This document shows, piece by piece, positions 49,637 to 59,454 of a stretch of 64,000 nt of DNA (position 1 is its first letter; each line of letters starts with the position of its first letter). Location: positions 3,625,001 to 3,689,000 of the forward strand of contig NZ_CP068230.1 in assembly GCF_009183365.2 (NCBI RefSeq). The letters run 5' to 3'. The DNA is from Shewanella algae. Its GTDB lineage: Bacteria; Pseudomonadota; Gammaproteobacteria; Enterobacterales; Shewanellaceae. The position numbers and the translations under genes were made by a program. The notes beneath the pieces are model-generated. The model was not told where the DNA came from, did not search any database, and saw only the letters and a program-made list of their open reading frames with translations.

Positions 49637-50824
49637 TTATCTCAGCCCCAGCGCATACTTGAGGACTTGCTGCTTGACCGGGGTATTGATATCCGCCAGC
49701 TTGAGCCCGGCGTTACGCAACAGTTTAAGTGGCAGCAGATCGTTACTGAAACCGGCATAGAAGAGATCCATGCCTGTCATCATCAACTGATTGTCAAACC
49801 AACGCTGCTTTTGGAACCCTTCAAGCACTGTGGCCTTTGACCAGTCTTCGCCCTTCTCCAGCGCCTGGGTGATTGTCGCTATCAAGGCTTCGACGTCTTT
49901 AAAGCCCAGGTTAACCCCCTGCCCCGCCAGCGGGTTAATGGTGTGAGCCGCATCCCCCAGGATCACCAGGTTATCACGATAGTATTGCTGCGCATGGCGC
50001 CGGGTCAGCGGGAAACTGCCCTTGGCCAACACTTCGAAGTGGGGATCCAGCCTATCGGGGAAGTGATTGATGATCGCCTGCTTCAGTTGGCTGTCGCTTA
50101 GCTGCATCAAACTGCGAATTTGTTTGGCATCGTCATACCAAACCAAGGAAGCATTTTTGCCCGGCAATGGCAGCAAGGAGCGCGGCCCTTGCGGAGTAAA
50201 CTGTTGCCAGGTCACATCCTGCTCATCACACTCGGTGGCGATATTGATCAGCATGCAGGACTGGGAATAATCCCAACCACTGATACCAATTCCGGCCCAT
50301 TGACGCACTCTGGAGTTGGCACCATCGGCCCCCACCAGCAAGCGGGCATCGAACACCCGGCCATCGTCCAGACTCACCTCTATACCCACGCTGGAGCGCA
50401 CCATGCGCCCGACCCGGGCCGGGCAGCAGAGGGTCAGATTGGGGTGGTTGTCGAATTCCTGCCACAGTGCCAGCTGCACCAAACGGTTTTCCACTATGTG
50501 GCCGAGACGCTCGGCCTTGATCTGACTGGCATGGAAACGGGTAATGCAGCCTTCCATTTCCCAGGTTTCCAGGCCACGATAAGCCACATGGCGCATTCCG
50601 AGCAGAGTATCGAATGCTCCCAGGCGCTCGAGTAGCGCCTCCGATGCCACACTGATGGCCGAGACCCTGACATCCAGAGGTTGCGAGGCATCGAAGGCCT
50701 CGGGTTCAAAGGCCTCCACCAGCGCCACTTCCAGCCCGAGTTTGGCCACCCCCAGCGCCGTCGCCGCGCCCACCATACCGCCACCTATGATGACGATATC
50801 CTTGGTCTCATGTTGTTCTGTCAC
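49637..50824 (-). CDS. ubiF: UbiH/UbiF-family FAD-dependent ubiquinone hydroxylase
   Basis: Start chosen at GTG 50824 (TEQHETKDIVIIGGGMVGAA), which has AGGAAAGG ahead of it and gives 395 aa, close to E. coli UbiF (391). The longer frame would add 44 residues without motif. FAD sites are IIGGGMVGAATALG, LVGADGANSRVRQW (DG motif) and NLVILGDAAHTINPLAGQGVNLGFKDV. The enzyme hydroxylates the ring of a ubiquinone precursor. UbiF is favoured over its paralogues UbiH and UbiI by general likeness only. Confidence 0.85.
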   Translation of the reverse strand: MTEQHETKDIVIIGGGMVGAATALGVAKLGLEVALVEAFEPEAFDASQPLDVRVSAISVASEALLERLGAFDTLLGMRHVAYRGLETWEMEGCITRFHASQIKAERLGHIVENRLVQLALWQEFDNHPNLTLCCPARVGRMVRSSVGIEVSLDDGRVFDARLLVGADGANSRVRQWAGIGISGWDYSQSCMLINIATECDEQDVTWQQFTPQGPRSLLPLPGKNASLVWYDDAKQIRSLMQLSDSQLKQAIINHFPDRLDPHFEVLAKGSFPLTRRHAQQYYRDNLVILGDAAHTINPLAGQGVNLGFKDVEALIATITQALEKGEDWSKATVLEGFQKQRWFDNQLMMTGMDLFYAGFSNDLLPLKLLRNAGLKLADINTPVKQQVLKYALGLR

Positions 50825-51057
50825 TATGCCTTTCCTGCTGTCTCTCTTCTCTGCCGCCTCGGCCACAGAGTTGTGTTCAATGGTAACTGTTTTGGCTTCA
50901 ATCATGAGCAAATGTTGCTGCCGGCCCTCCTGAAACACCTGCTTACAAGCCGACACACGAGCCTTGGCAACCTTAGGCTAGCCTCTGTGTGTCCAAGCAG
51001 TATCTGTCATGGCAAACACCGCATATGCGGTTATCGACATCAACAAGTGAGGATACC

Positions 51058-51381
51058 ATGCGCAAACTTACCAGCAGCCTGATAGCCGCAGCCCTTGTCG
51101 TCCCGGCTGCCTTTACTTCTGGTCATGTTCTGGCCGCTACCACGGCAGACCAGATGGAAGTGATAACTGTAACCTATCGCTCGTCGCTGAATTATGCCCT
51201 ATATCAACAAATCACGGAAACCATGGCCGGCTTTCATTTGGATGTGTTGGAGGACATCTATGCCCAGGCCCGCGGCAGCAACCTGGAGATGGCCGAGCAG
51301 TTCTACCAGCAGCAAAATATTCAGGTGGCCGCCAACCGTTTACCCACACAGGTCGAAAGGGTATTGCAGCAACCAGAGTAA
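51058..51381 (+). CDS. Small secreted protein of unknown function
   Basis: Start at ATG 51058 with GAGG upstream, giving MRKLTSSLIAAALVVPAAFTSGHVLAATT, a standard signal peptide; 107 aa. The mature part is helical and rich in Gln and Glu (YALYQQITETMAGFHLDVLEDIYAQARGSNLEMAEQFYQQQNI). I do not recognise the family. It stands alone between the ubiF-like gene and miaB. Confidence 0.8.
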   Translation: MRKLTSSLIAAALVVPAAFTSGHVLAATTADQMEVITVTYRSSLNYALYQQITETMAGFHLDVLEDIYAQARGSNLEMAEQFYQQQNIQVAANRLPTQVERVLQQPE

Positions 51382-51478
51382 TTCTCAGCCCTGGCGTTCA
51401 AAAGCTGGTCAGCGGACTTAACAGCAGGTAAAATGGCGCGCTATTTTTTAAGTGGTTCCGAAGAGCGACGCAAAACTG

Positions 51479-52903
51479 ATGAGTAAAAAACTCCATATTA
51501 AAACCTGGGGCTGTCAGATGAATGAGTACGACTCATCCAAGATGGCCGATCTGTTAAACGAATTTCAGGGCTACACCCTGACCGAAGAGGCTGATGAGGC
51601 AGATATTCTGCTGCTCAATACCTGTTCTATTCGTGAAAAAGCGCAGGAAAAGGTATTCCATCAGCTGGGCCGCTGGAAAACACTCAAAGACAAGAATCCT
51701 GAGCTGATCATTGGCGTGGGTGGTTGTGTGGCTTCGCAGGAAGGCAAGGCGATAAAAGAACGCGCCCAGTGCGTGGATATTATCTTCGGCCCTCAAACCC
51801 TGCACCGTCTGCCAGAGATGATCAACCAGGTTCGCAGTGGCGACCAGGCGGTGATTGACGTCAGCTTCCCGGAAATCGAGAAGTTCGACCGTTTGCCCGA
51901 GCCCCGCGCCGAAGGCCCCACCGCCTTTGTCTCCATCATGGAAGGCTGCAGCAAGTACTGCTCTTTCTGCGTGGTGCCCTATACCCGCGGCGAAGAAGTC
52001 AGCCGGCCACTGGATGACATCATCCTGGAAATCGCTCAACTGGCCGAGCAAGGGGTGCGTGAAGTCAACCTGCTGGGGCAAAACGTTAACGCCTATCGCG
52101 GCCTGACCCATGATGACGAAATTTGCAGCTTTGCCGAGCTGCTGCGTTATGTGGCCGCCATCGACGGAATCGACCGCATCCGCTTTACCACCAGCCACCC
52201 GATAGAGTTCACCCAGGACATTATCGATGTCTATGAAGACACTCCTGAGCTGGTCAGCTTCCTGCACCTGCCGGTGCAATCGGGTTCAGACCGCATTCTG
52301 ACCCAGATGAAGCGCGGCCATATGGCAATCGAGTACAAGTCTATCATTCGCCGTCTGCGTAAGGCGAGACCGGATATTCAGATAAGCTCCGACTTTATCA
52401 TCGGCTTCCCCGGCGAAAGCAAAGAAGATTTTGCCGACACCATGAAGCTGATTGAAGAAGTGGGCTTCGACCACAGCTTCAGCTTTATCTACAGTGCCCG
52501 TCCCGGCACCCCGGCGGCCGACTTGCCGGATGATGTGGATATGGAAGAGAAAAAGCAGCGTCTGGCAATCCTGCAGGACAGGATCACCCAACAGGCGCAG
52601 CGCTACAGCCGCCAGATGCTGGGCACAGTGCAACGAATTCTGGTGGAAGGCCCATCGGTCAAGAACCCCATGGAGCTACGCGGCCGCACCGAAAACAACC
52701 GTGTGGTCAACTTCGAAGGCCAGCCCAAGCACATAGGCAGCTTCGTGGATGTGGAAATCGTCGATGTCTACACCAACTCGCTGCGCGGCAAGTTTGTTCG
52801 CGGTGAAGATGAGATGGACTTGCGCAAGAGCCTGCGCCCCAGTGATATTCTGGCCAAGCATAATCAGGAAGACACTCTGGGCGTGACTCAGTTCACCCCG
52901 TAA
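51479..52903 (+). CDS. miaB: tRNA-2-methylthio-N6-dimethylallyladenosine synthase
   Basis: Start at ATG 51479 (MSKKLHIKTWGCQMNEYDSSKM); 474 aa as in E. coli. The N-terminal UPF0004 domain has three Cys for one iron-sulfur cluster, and the radical-SAM core has CSKYCSFCVVPYTRG. A TRAM domain ends the protein. It adds the methylthio group to A37 of tRNAs reading UNN codons. It heads the miaB-ybeZ-ybeY-ybeX-lnt block. Confidence 0.97.
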   Translation: MSKKLHIKTWGCQMNEYDSSKMADLLNEFQGYTLTEEADEADILLLNTCSIREKAQEKVFHQLGRWKTLKDKNPELIIGVGGCVASQEGKAIKERAQCVDIIFGPQTLHRLPEMINQVRSGDQAVIDVSFPEIEKFDRLPEPRAEGPTAFVSIMEGCSKYCSFCVVPYTRGEEVSRPLDDIILEIAQLAEQGVREVNLLGQNVNAYRGLTHDDEICSFAELLRYVAAIDGIDRIRFTTSHPIEFTQDIIDVYEDTPELVSFLHLPVQSGSDRILTQMKRGHMAIEYKSIIRRLRKARPDIQISSDFIIGFPGESKEDFADTMKLIEEVGFDHSFSFIYSARPGTPAADLPDDVDMEEKKQRLAILQDRITQQAQRYSRQMLGTVQRILVEGPSVKNPMELRGRTENNRVVNFEGQPKHIGSFVDVEIVDVYTNSLRGKFVRGEDEMDLRKSLRPSDILAKHNQEDTLGVTQFTP

Positions 52904-53032
52904 GCGCCGAGACTTCCACGGCGGCCCGGCTCTTCGGACCCGGGCCGTTTTATTTTAGGCTCGATTTTCCGTTAGCATTTATGCCTTCACGCTCGTAAAC
53001 TGATCAAAGATGACATCAACAGGAGTTTTTGT

Positions 53033-54079
53033 TTGTCTCACAAATTAACCACCATGAATCTGTATCTCGAACCGGCCGACAGCCGCCGTCTGGCGTCTCT
53101 GTGTGGTCCGTTCGATGACAATATCAAGCAGCTCGAGCGCCGGGTGGGCGTCGAGATAAGCTACCGCAACAACCATTTTCAGATTGTCGGCCAGCCGCGT
53201 AACTGCCTCACGGCCAACAACCTGCTGAAACAGCTCTATGTCGAAACCGCGCCGGTAAAAGGCTCGACCCCGGATCTGGAGCCCGAGCAGGTGCATATCG
53301 CCATTCAGGAAGCCATTGCCCTGGAAGCCGACGACAGCGGTGCAGAACCCAAAGAGCACTATATCAAGACCCGCAAAGGGGTGATTAAGCCGCGCAATCC
53401 CAACCAGACCCAATATGTGGCCAACATAGTGCGCCATGACATCACCTTCGGCATAGGCCCCGCCGGTACCGGCAAGACCTATCTGGCCGTTGCCGCCGCC
53501 GTGGATGCGCTGGAGCGTCAGGAGATCCGCCGCATTCTGTTGACCCGCCCTGCGGTGGAAGCCGGTGAGAAGCTGGGGTTCCTGCCCGGCGATCTGAGCC
53601 AGAAGGTAGACCCTTACCTCAGGCCTCTGTATGACGCCCTGTTTGAGATGCTCGGGTTTGAAAAGGTTGAACGACTGATAGAGCGTAATGTTATCGAGGT
53701 CGCGCCGCTGGCCTATATGCGTGGCCGCACCCTCAACGATGCCTTTATCATTCTCGATGAGAGCCAAAATACCACGGTGGAACAGATGAAGATGTTCCTC
53801 ACCCGTATCGGCTTCAACTCCAAGGCGGTGATCACAGGTGACATTACCCAGATAGATCTGCCGCGCAACGCCAAGTCAGGCCTGCGCCACGCCATTGAAG
53901 TACTGAGCGAAGTGGAAGAGATCAGCTTCAACTTCTTCCAGGCCCAGGATGTGGTGCGCCACCCGGTAGTGGCCCGCATAGTGGAAGCTTATGAAGCACA
54001 CGATCAGCGCCAGCAGGCGGCCAAGGCCCAACGCGACAGCCAATATCAACTGACAGAGGCCGGCGCCCATGAGTCTTGA
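53033..54079 (+). CDS. ybeZ: PhoH-like ATPase YbeZ
   Basis: 348 aa if the TTG at 53033 is the start; AGGAG lies about 9 bases before it, whereas the ATG at 53054 has no such signal. The PhoH domain has Walker A GPAGTGKTYLAVA and Walker B AFIILDESQNT. YbeZ works with YbeY in ribosome and RNA metabolism. The gene overlaps ybeY by 11 bases. Confidence 0.95.
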   Translation: MSHKLTTMNLYLEPADSRRLASLCGPFDDNIKQLERRVGVEISYRNNHFQIVGQPRNCLTANNLLKQLYVETAPVKGSTPDLEPEQVHIAIQEAIALEADDSGAEPKEHYIKTRKGVIKPRNPNQTQYVANIVRHDITFGIGPAGTGKTYLAVAAAVDALERQEIRRILLTRPAVEAGEKLGFLPGDLSQKVDPYLRPLYDALFEMLGFEKVERLIERNVIEVAPLAYMRGRTLNDAFIILDESQNTTVEQMKMFLTRIGFNSKAVITGDITQIDLPRNAKSGLRHAIEVLSEVEEISFNFFQAQDVVRHPVVARIVEAYEAHDQRQQAAKAQRDSQYQLTEAGAHES

Positions 54080-54530
54080 TCTGCAGCTGGACCTGCAACT
54101 GGCCACAGAAGCGCAAAATCTGCCATCCCAGAGCGATTTCGAGCTCTGGGCCCGTACTGCCATAGGCAATAGTATGGAGCAGGCCGAGCTGACCATACGT
54201 CTGGTGGACAGTGAAGCGAGCCAGCAGTTGAACCGGGACTATCGCGGCAAAGACAAGCCCACCAATGTGCTGTCATTTCCGTTTGAAGCGCCACCTGGAA
54301 TAACCCTGCCATTACTCGGGGATCTTGTCATTTGCGTTTCAGTCGTTGAAAATGAAGCCCGTGAACAGCATAAACCGCTACAGGCGCACTGGGCACATAT
54401 GGTTGTGCACGGTTGCCTGCATCTGCTAGGTTATGATCACATCGAAGATGCCGAAGCCGAAGAAATGGAGTCGCTAGAGACCCAACTTATTGAAAGCTTA
54501 GGTTTTACTGACCCATACAAGGAGCAATAA
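54069..54530 (+). CDS. ybeY: Endoribonuclease YbeY
   Basis: 153 aa. The zinc-binding signature HMVVHGCLHLLGYDHIEDAEAEEME contains the three His ligands, and RDYRGKDKPTNVLSFPFE is the other conserved block. It is needed for 16S rRNA 3-prime end maturation and ribosome quality control. It starts inside the end of ybeZ and is followed by ybeX after 20 bp. Confidence 0.97.
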   Translation: MSLDLQLDLQLATEAQNLPSQSDFELWARTAIGNSMEQAELTIRLVDSEASQQLNRDYRGKDKPTNVLSFPFEAPPGITLPLLGDLVICVSVVENEAREQHKPLQAHWAHMVVHGCLHLLGYDHIEDAEAEEMESLETQLIESLGFTDPYKEQ

Positions 54531-54550
54531 TTGCCAGGGTTCGCCCTGTC

Positions 54551-55444
54551 ATGAAGAACACTATGAGTGACGATATCCCCCCGAGTACCAGCGCCCATAA
54601 GAAAGGCTGGTTTGACCGAGTAAGCCAGTTATTCCAGGGCGAACCTCAAAATCGCGAAGATCTGGTTGAGGTGATCCACGATGCCGAGCAGCGTGAGCTC
54701 ATCACTGAAGATACCCGCGAGATGATAAAAGGTGTTTTAGAGGTATCTGATTTGCGTGTAAGGGACATAATGATCCCCAGAGCGCAGATTGTCGCCATCC
54801 AATTCAATGACTCTGTTGAGGAACTGCTCAACACTGTCATCAACTCTGCTCATTCCCGCTTTCCTGTGGTCAATGAAGACAAAGACCATATCGAAGGCAT
54901 ACTGCTGGCCAAAGATCTGCTGAAGTACGGCTTCAACAACAGTGAAGAACCCTTCTCACTGGAAAAAGTGATCCGCCCGGCCGTTGTGGTGCCCGAGAGC
55001 AAGAGAGTGGATGTGCTGCTCAAAGAGTTCCGTTCCCAACGCTACCATATGGCGATTGTGGTCGATGAATACGGTGGTGTTTCCGGCCTGGTCACCATTG
55101 AAGATATTCTCGAAGAGATTGTCGGCGATATCGAAGATGAGTTCGATCACGACAACAGCGACGAGTCTGAGATCCGTAAAGCCGGTAACCGGGTTTACAT
55201 GGTCAAGGCACTGACCGAGATTGAAGATTTCAACGAAACCTTCAACACCCATTTCAGTGATGAAGAGTTCGACACAGTCGGCGGCTTGGTGTCCCACGCC
55301 TTCGGTCACTTGCCGGAGCGCAACGAGAAGATCGTCATCGACGGCATTGAATTTAAAGTCATCAGTGCCGATACCCGCCGTTTATTGCAACTCAGGGTGA
55401 AACTGCCCGATCCCAACGATACTGAAGACAGTAACGACCAGTGA
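54551..55444 (+). CDS. ybeX: CBS-domain protein YbeX (CorC)
   Basis: 297 aa from ATG 54551 (ATG at 54563 is an alternative). Two CBS domains (LRVRDIMIPRAQIVAIQFNDSVEELL; VLLKEFRSQRYHMAIVVDEYGGVSGLVTIEDILEEIVGDI) and a C-terminal CorC/HlyC domain. It is linked to magnesium and cobalt handling and to ribosome assembly. It overlaps the lnt start by four bases (GTGA). Confidence 0.95.
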   Translation: MKNTMSDDIPPSTSAHKKGWFDRVSQLFQGEPQNREDLVEVIHDAEQRELITEDTREMIKGVLEVSDLRVRDIMIPRAQIVAIQFNDSVEELLNTVINSAHSRFPVVNEDKDHIEGILLAKDLLKYGFNNSEEPFSLEKVIRPAVVVPESKRVDVLLKEFRSQRYHMAIVVDEYGGVSGLVTIEDILEEIVGDIEDEFDHDNSDESEIRKAGNRVYMVKALTEIEDFNETFNTHFSDEEFDTVGGLVSHAFGHLPERNEKIVIDGIEFKVISADTRRLLQLRVKLPDPNDTEDSNDQ

Positions 55445-56994
55445 AGTCCACATTAGCGGCGCTACAACGCCACCCCAAGCTGCGTCTGGTACTGGCCTTT
55501 TTGGCCGGTGCCAGTACAGCACTTTCCTTTGCCCCCTACGATCTCTGGCCCATCTACCCGCTGGCGCTGGCCTTTGGCCTTTGGCACAGTGACAAGCTTT
55601 CCCCCAAGGCCAGTTTTGGCTATTGGCTCAGCTTTGGCTTTGGCGCCTTTGCCTTCGGGATCAGCTGGGTGCATGTCAGCATGGACAGATTCGGTGGCTT
55701 GCCGCTGATTGCTTCCATAGGCCTGATGGCCCTGTTGGCCCTCTATCTGGCCTTGTATCCGGCGCTGGCCGGTGCCCTGCTGGCAAGGCTGGCGCCCAAG
55801 CGTCATAACTGGCAACTGCTGGGGCTGTTTCCGGCGCTCTGGACCCTGTGCGAATGGCTGCGGGGCTGGGTGCTCACCGGCTTTCCCTGGCTCTGGGGCG
55901 GCTATAGCCAAACCTCGGGCCCCTTGAAGCCACTGGCCTCAATGATAGGCACTTTGGGGCTCAGTTTTGTGGTGGCGCTGCTGGCAGCAAGCCTGGTGCT
56001 GCTACTCAAACGCCGCTGGCTCAGCCTGGTGGTGAGCTCGGCGCTACTGGCCCTGCTCGTATGGCAGGCGCCGCGATTTTCAACGGTTGAGCGCACCGGT
56101 GAGACCCTCAGCGTGGCGCTGGTGCAGGGCAATATTCCCCAAAGCATGAAGTGGGAGCCGGACGCGCTCTGGCCGACTATGCTCAAATATATGGATCTCT
56201 CCCGCCCGCATCTGGACAGAGACCTGGTGATCTGGCCCGAGGCGGCGATACCAGCCCCCGAAAGCATGGTGGCCGAGTTTCTCGACAACGCCAACAAGGT
56301 TGCCAATCTGCGGGATGCCGCCATCATCACAGGTATCATCAGCCAGCAAAATGGCGACTTCTACAACTCGCTGATCGTGCTGGGGAATCATCATCAAAAA
56401 CAGCAACAGAACGCCGACTATAGCGCAGCGGGTGACAACCAGTTCCGCAAACATCACCTGCTGCCCATAGGCGAGTTTGTGCCCATGGAGTCGCTGCTGC
56501 GGCCACTGGCGCCCTTTTTCAACCTGCCCATGTCCTCGTTTGCCAGAGGCAGTTATCAGCAAAACAACCTGACGGCGCTGGGTCATACCCTGGCACCGGC
56601 TATCTGTTATGAAATCGCTTTCCCCGAGCAGCTCAGAGCCAACGTCGCCGAGGATACCCAGGTGTTGCTGACCGTCTCCAACGATGCCTGGTTCGGTGAG
56701 TCCAATGGCCCACTGCAACACATGGAGATAGCCCAGATGCGCTCGGCCGAGTTGGGCCGGCCTCTGCTGCGGGCCACCAACAATGGTGTCACCGCCGTAG
56801 TGGATGAATTTGGCAATATCAGTGCCAAACTGCCGCAGTTTGTCGAGGGCGTACTCACGGCTGAAGTGCCGCTGGTCGAGGGCCAGACCCTGTTCAGCCG
56901 GGTCGGTCAATGGCCGGTACTGGGGCTGAGTGGCTTGCTGCTGCTTTTGGGGCTGTTGTATTGCCCCAAACGGCGAAAGAACGATAAAAGCTAA
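55441..56994 (+). CDS. lnt: Apolipoprotein N-acyltransferase
   Basis: 517 aa starting at GTG overlapping ybeX. About eight membrane helices in the first 210 residues precede a periplasmic nitrilase-like domain. That domain has the catalytic Glu in VIWPEAAIPAPES, Lys in FRKHHLLPIGEFVPMES and Cys in APAICYEIAFPE. It adds the third acyl chain to lipoproteins, needed for Lol export to the outer membrane. Confidence 0.96.
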   Translation: MKSTLAALQRHPKLRLVLAFLAGASTALSFAPYDLWPIYPLALAFGLWHSDKLSPKASFGYWLSFGFGAFAFGISWVHVSMDRFGGLPLIASIGLMALLALYLALYPALAGALLARLAPKRHNWQLLGLFPALWTLCEWLRGWVLTGFPWLWGGYSQTSGPLKPLASMIGTLGLSFVVALLAASLVLLLKRRWLSLVVSSALLALLVWQAPRFSTVERTGETLSVALVQGNIPQSMKWEPDALWPTMLKYMDLSRPHLDRDLVIWPEAAIPAPESMVAEFLDNANKVANLRDAAIITGIISQQNGDFYNSLIVLGNHHQKQQQNADYSAAGDNQFRKHHLLPIGEFVPMESLLRPLAPFFNLPMSSFARGSYQQNNLTALGHTLAPAICYEIAFPEQLRANVAEDTQVLLTVSNDAWFGESNGPLQHMEIAQMRSAELGRPLLRATNNGVTAVVDEFGNISAKLPQFVEGVLTAEVPLVEGQTLFSRVGQWPVLGLSGLLLLLGLLYCPKRRKNDKS

Positions 56995-57106
56995 GAGCAA
57001 CCAATTGATTTTTATCTAATTGATAAAAAATTAATGAACACATAAGTAATTCTTAAGACTGCTTTTCTAGGCTCTGGATACTGGTTAACAGATCCGGAGT
57101 ATCTCT

Positions 57107-57826
57107 ATGGTCAAGCAGTTTCCCCTGTCTGCCCTGGAAAAGGACGTCCCAAGCTCTGCCAACCCACCTCATTCGCTTCCCGAGTGTCGCCTGTTCCATG
57201 AGCAGGCAGAGGGCCGCGCTGAGGTCGAAGACTATATCGCCGCCAAGTACTTTCAGGTGCATGGCGCCAAGCTCAAGGAATTTTTGCCTTTCTTACTGCA
57301 GCTGAGCATGAAGGGGCAGCCTCAGGGTGCCTTCGGCCTCAGAGCCGGTTGTTACTACCCCTTGTTTCTGGAGCAATACCTAGAAGCCCCCATAGAGCAG
57401 CAAGTGGCGCAGCTGACCAAACGCCCGGTGGACAGGGCTTCCTTGGTAGAGGTGGGCAATCTGGCACTGACCAATAAGAGTTCAGGGCCACTGCTGCTGG
57501 TACTGCTTGCAGCCACTCTGGCCAGAGCCGGTTTTGAGTATATGGTCTTTACCGTCACAGAGCAGGTGGAGGCGCTGATGAGACTACTGGGCTTTTCGCC
57601 CATGCTGCTCTGTAGCGCCGATCCTGAGCGACTGGAAGGTGACAGCGCCATCTGGGGCAATTACTACCGCAACAACCCCAGAGTCATGATTGGCGATCTG
57701 CGCCTCGCCCAAGAGGTGATAGAAACCAGTCCCCGCTTGAGACGACTGGCACAAAGGCACGAATCGGATATCAGCACCATGGCGGCCGAATTGGCTTATG
57801 CCAGGACCCGGGAGCCAAACCTATGA
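57107..57826 (+). CDS. Thermostable haemolysin family protein
   Basis: 239 aa, full length for the T_hemolysin family (delta-VPH of Vibrio). Visible segments are AEVEDYIAAKYFQVHGAKLKEFLP, SLVEVGNLAL, and EYMVFTVTEQVEALMRLLGFSP. The layout resembles a GNAT-type acyltransferase, and I see no signal peptide, so an enzyme role in the cytosol seems likelier than a toxin. It is the first of five genes with overlapping ends; its stop overlaps the next start (ATGA). A putative promoter lies in the AT-rich 57000-57060. Confidence 0.88.
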   Translation: MVKQFPLSALEKDVPSSANPPHSLPECRLFHEQAEGRAEVEDYIAAKYFQVHGAKLKEFLPFLLQLSMKGQPQGAFGLRAGCYYPLFLEQYLEAPIEQQVAQLTKRPVDRASLVEVGNLALTNKSSGPLLLVLLAATLARAGFEYMVFTVTEQVEALMRLLGFSPMLLCSADPERLEGDSAIWGNYYRNNPRVMIGDLRLAQEVIETSPRLRRLAQRHESDISTMAAELAYARTREPNL

Positions 57827-59454
57827 CTCCATCGCCCCCATTAAGCCAAGCCAATACCTCTGAGTCAGGCGCCGGAACAAACCTTGATTGGGATGTCCTG
57901 GGCAAACTCAACGGCGAAGATCAGGCCATTGCCCTTAGCGATGCTGAGCGGCGACTCAGCTACCTTGAACTGAAAACAGAAATCCGCCGCTACAGTGATT
58001 TCCTCAAACGCCTGAATATCCGCAGCCTGGCACTGCATGCCGGCAACAGTGTGCAGTGGGCGATACTGGATCTCGCCTGTCAGCAGGCAGGAGTTCTTTG
58101 CCTGCCCTTGCCGCTATTTTTCTCCCAAGAGCAGTTGGCAAACTGCCTTGAACAAACCTCGGTTGAGCTGGTGCTCAGCGAAAGCCCACAAATTCAGCCT
58201 TGTTTGCCAAAGGGCTTCGCGCCTTACCAAGGTCTCAGTGAACTGGGCTGCAGTCTATACGGCTGGCATTTATACAGCAGGCAGTTATACGACGAGCAGC
58301 TATCTGACGAACAGCTCTGCGACGGACATCCGGGCCAACAGAGCGTTTGCGCCGAGAAAACGGCGGCTTTTCCACAAGTCCCTCAGGGCACAGCCAAAAT
58401 TACCTTTACCTCAGGCTCTACCGGTAATCCCAAGGGGGTGTGTCTCAGCAGCGAGCATCAATGGCGGGTGGCCGAATCGCTTGCAAAAGTCACCGCCCTG
58501 CCCAGCCCTCGGCATCTTTGTCTGTTGCCCTTGAGCACCTTGCTGGAAAACATCGCCGGTATCTACAGCCCCTTGCTGTGCGGCGGCACTGTGCTGCTGC
58601 CCTCGGATAAAGCACGCGGCATGCACGGCAGCTCGAGACTCGACAGCCGGGCGCTGCTGCAAACCATAAGCCAAGCGCAGCCGAGCAGCATGATACTCAT
58701 TCCTCAGTTGCTGACACTGCTGGTCGGTGCCTGCGAGCAAGGTTGGCAAGCGCCAAACTCACTGCGCTTTGTCGCCGTTGGTGGCGGCAAGGTCGCCCCC
58801 GAGTTGCTGCTGCGGGCCAGGGAGCTTGGATTACCGGTTTATGAAGGTTACGGCCTGTCGGAATGCGGCTCTGTCGTGGCGCTCAACACCCCGGAAAAAG
58901 ACACTCCCGGCTTTGCCGGCACAGTGTTGCCTCACTGCAAAGTCACCATTCGCGGCGGCGAAATCCATGTCGGCGGCGCCTGTCACCTGGGGTATCTCGG
59001 CCAACCCGAGACTTGGGGCCTGGGAGAAATCGCCACCGGCGACCTTGGCCAGCTCGATAAAGGTGTGCTCACCATTAGCGGGCGCCGCAAGCATCTGCTT
59101 ATCAGCTCCTTTGGCCGCAATATCAGCCCTGAGTGGGTGGAGTCGGCGCTGATGGCCAAACCGCTGCTGAGTCAGTGTATGGTGCTTGGCGACGCCAAGC
59201 CTTGGCTCAGCGCGCTACTGTGCGCTCCGCACCAAGTCAGCAATGAGCAGCTCCAGGCTTGGCTGGATGCTGTCAATGCCACACTGCCCGACTATGCCAG
59301 GATCAAACGCTGGATAAGACTGAATGAAACCGAGCTCAAGCCTCACACCACAGCCAATGGCAGGGTCAAGCGCGCCTCACTGCTGAGCGCCCTGGCCGCT
59401 CAAATAGAACAGCTCTATCTATCCGAAACCCCATATCTTGAGGGAGCCCTATAA
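57823..59454 (+). CDS. AMP-dependent acyl synthetase/ligase
   Basis: 543 aa. The AMP-binding signature ITFTSGSTGNPKGVCLSSEHQ, the A5 motif VYEGYGLSECG, and GEIATGDLGQLDKGVLTISGRRKHLL near the C-terminus mark an adenylate-forming enzyme, probably activating a fatty or other organic acid. A short imperfect tandem repeat (QLYDEQLSDEQLCDG) lies about residues 152-166 before the signature and has no family counterpart. It overlaps its neighbours at both ends (ATGA and TAATG). Confidence 0.9.
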   Translation: MTPSPPLSQANTSESGAGTNLDWDVLGKLNGEDQAIALSDAERRLSYLELKTEIRRYSDFLKRLNIRSLALHAGNSVQWAILDLACQQAGVLCLPLPLFFSQEQLANCLEQTSVELVLSESPQIQPCLPKGFAPYQGLSELGCSLYGWHLYSRQLYDEQLSDEQLCDGHPGQQSVCAEKTAAFPQVPQGTAKITFTSGSTGNPKGVCLSSEHQWRVAESLAKVTALPSPRHLCLLPLSTLLENIAGIYSPLLCGGTVLLPSDKARGMHGSSRLDSRALLQTISQAQPSSMILIPQLLTLLVGACEQGWQAPNSLRFVAVGGGKVAPELLLRARELGLPVYEGYGLSECGSVVALNTPEKDTPGFAGTVLPHCKVTIRGGEIHVGGACHLGYLGQPETWGLGEIATGDLGQLDKGVLTISGRRKHLLISSFGRNISPEWVESALMAKPLLSQCMVLGDAKPWLSALLCAPHQVSNEQLQAWLDAVNATLPDYARIKRWIRLNETELKPHTTANGRVKRASLLSALAAQIEQLYLSETPYLEGAL

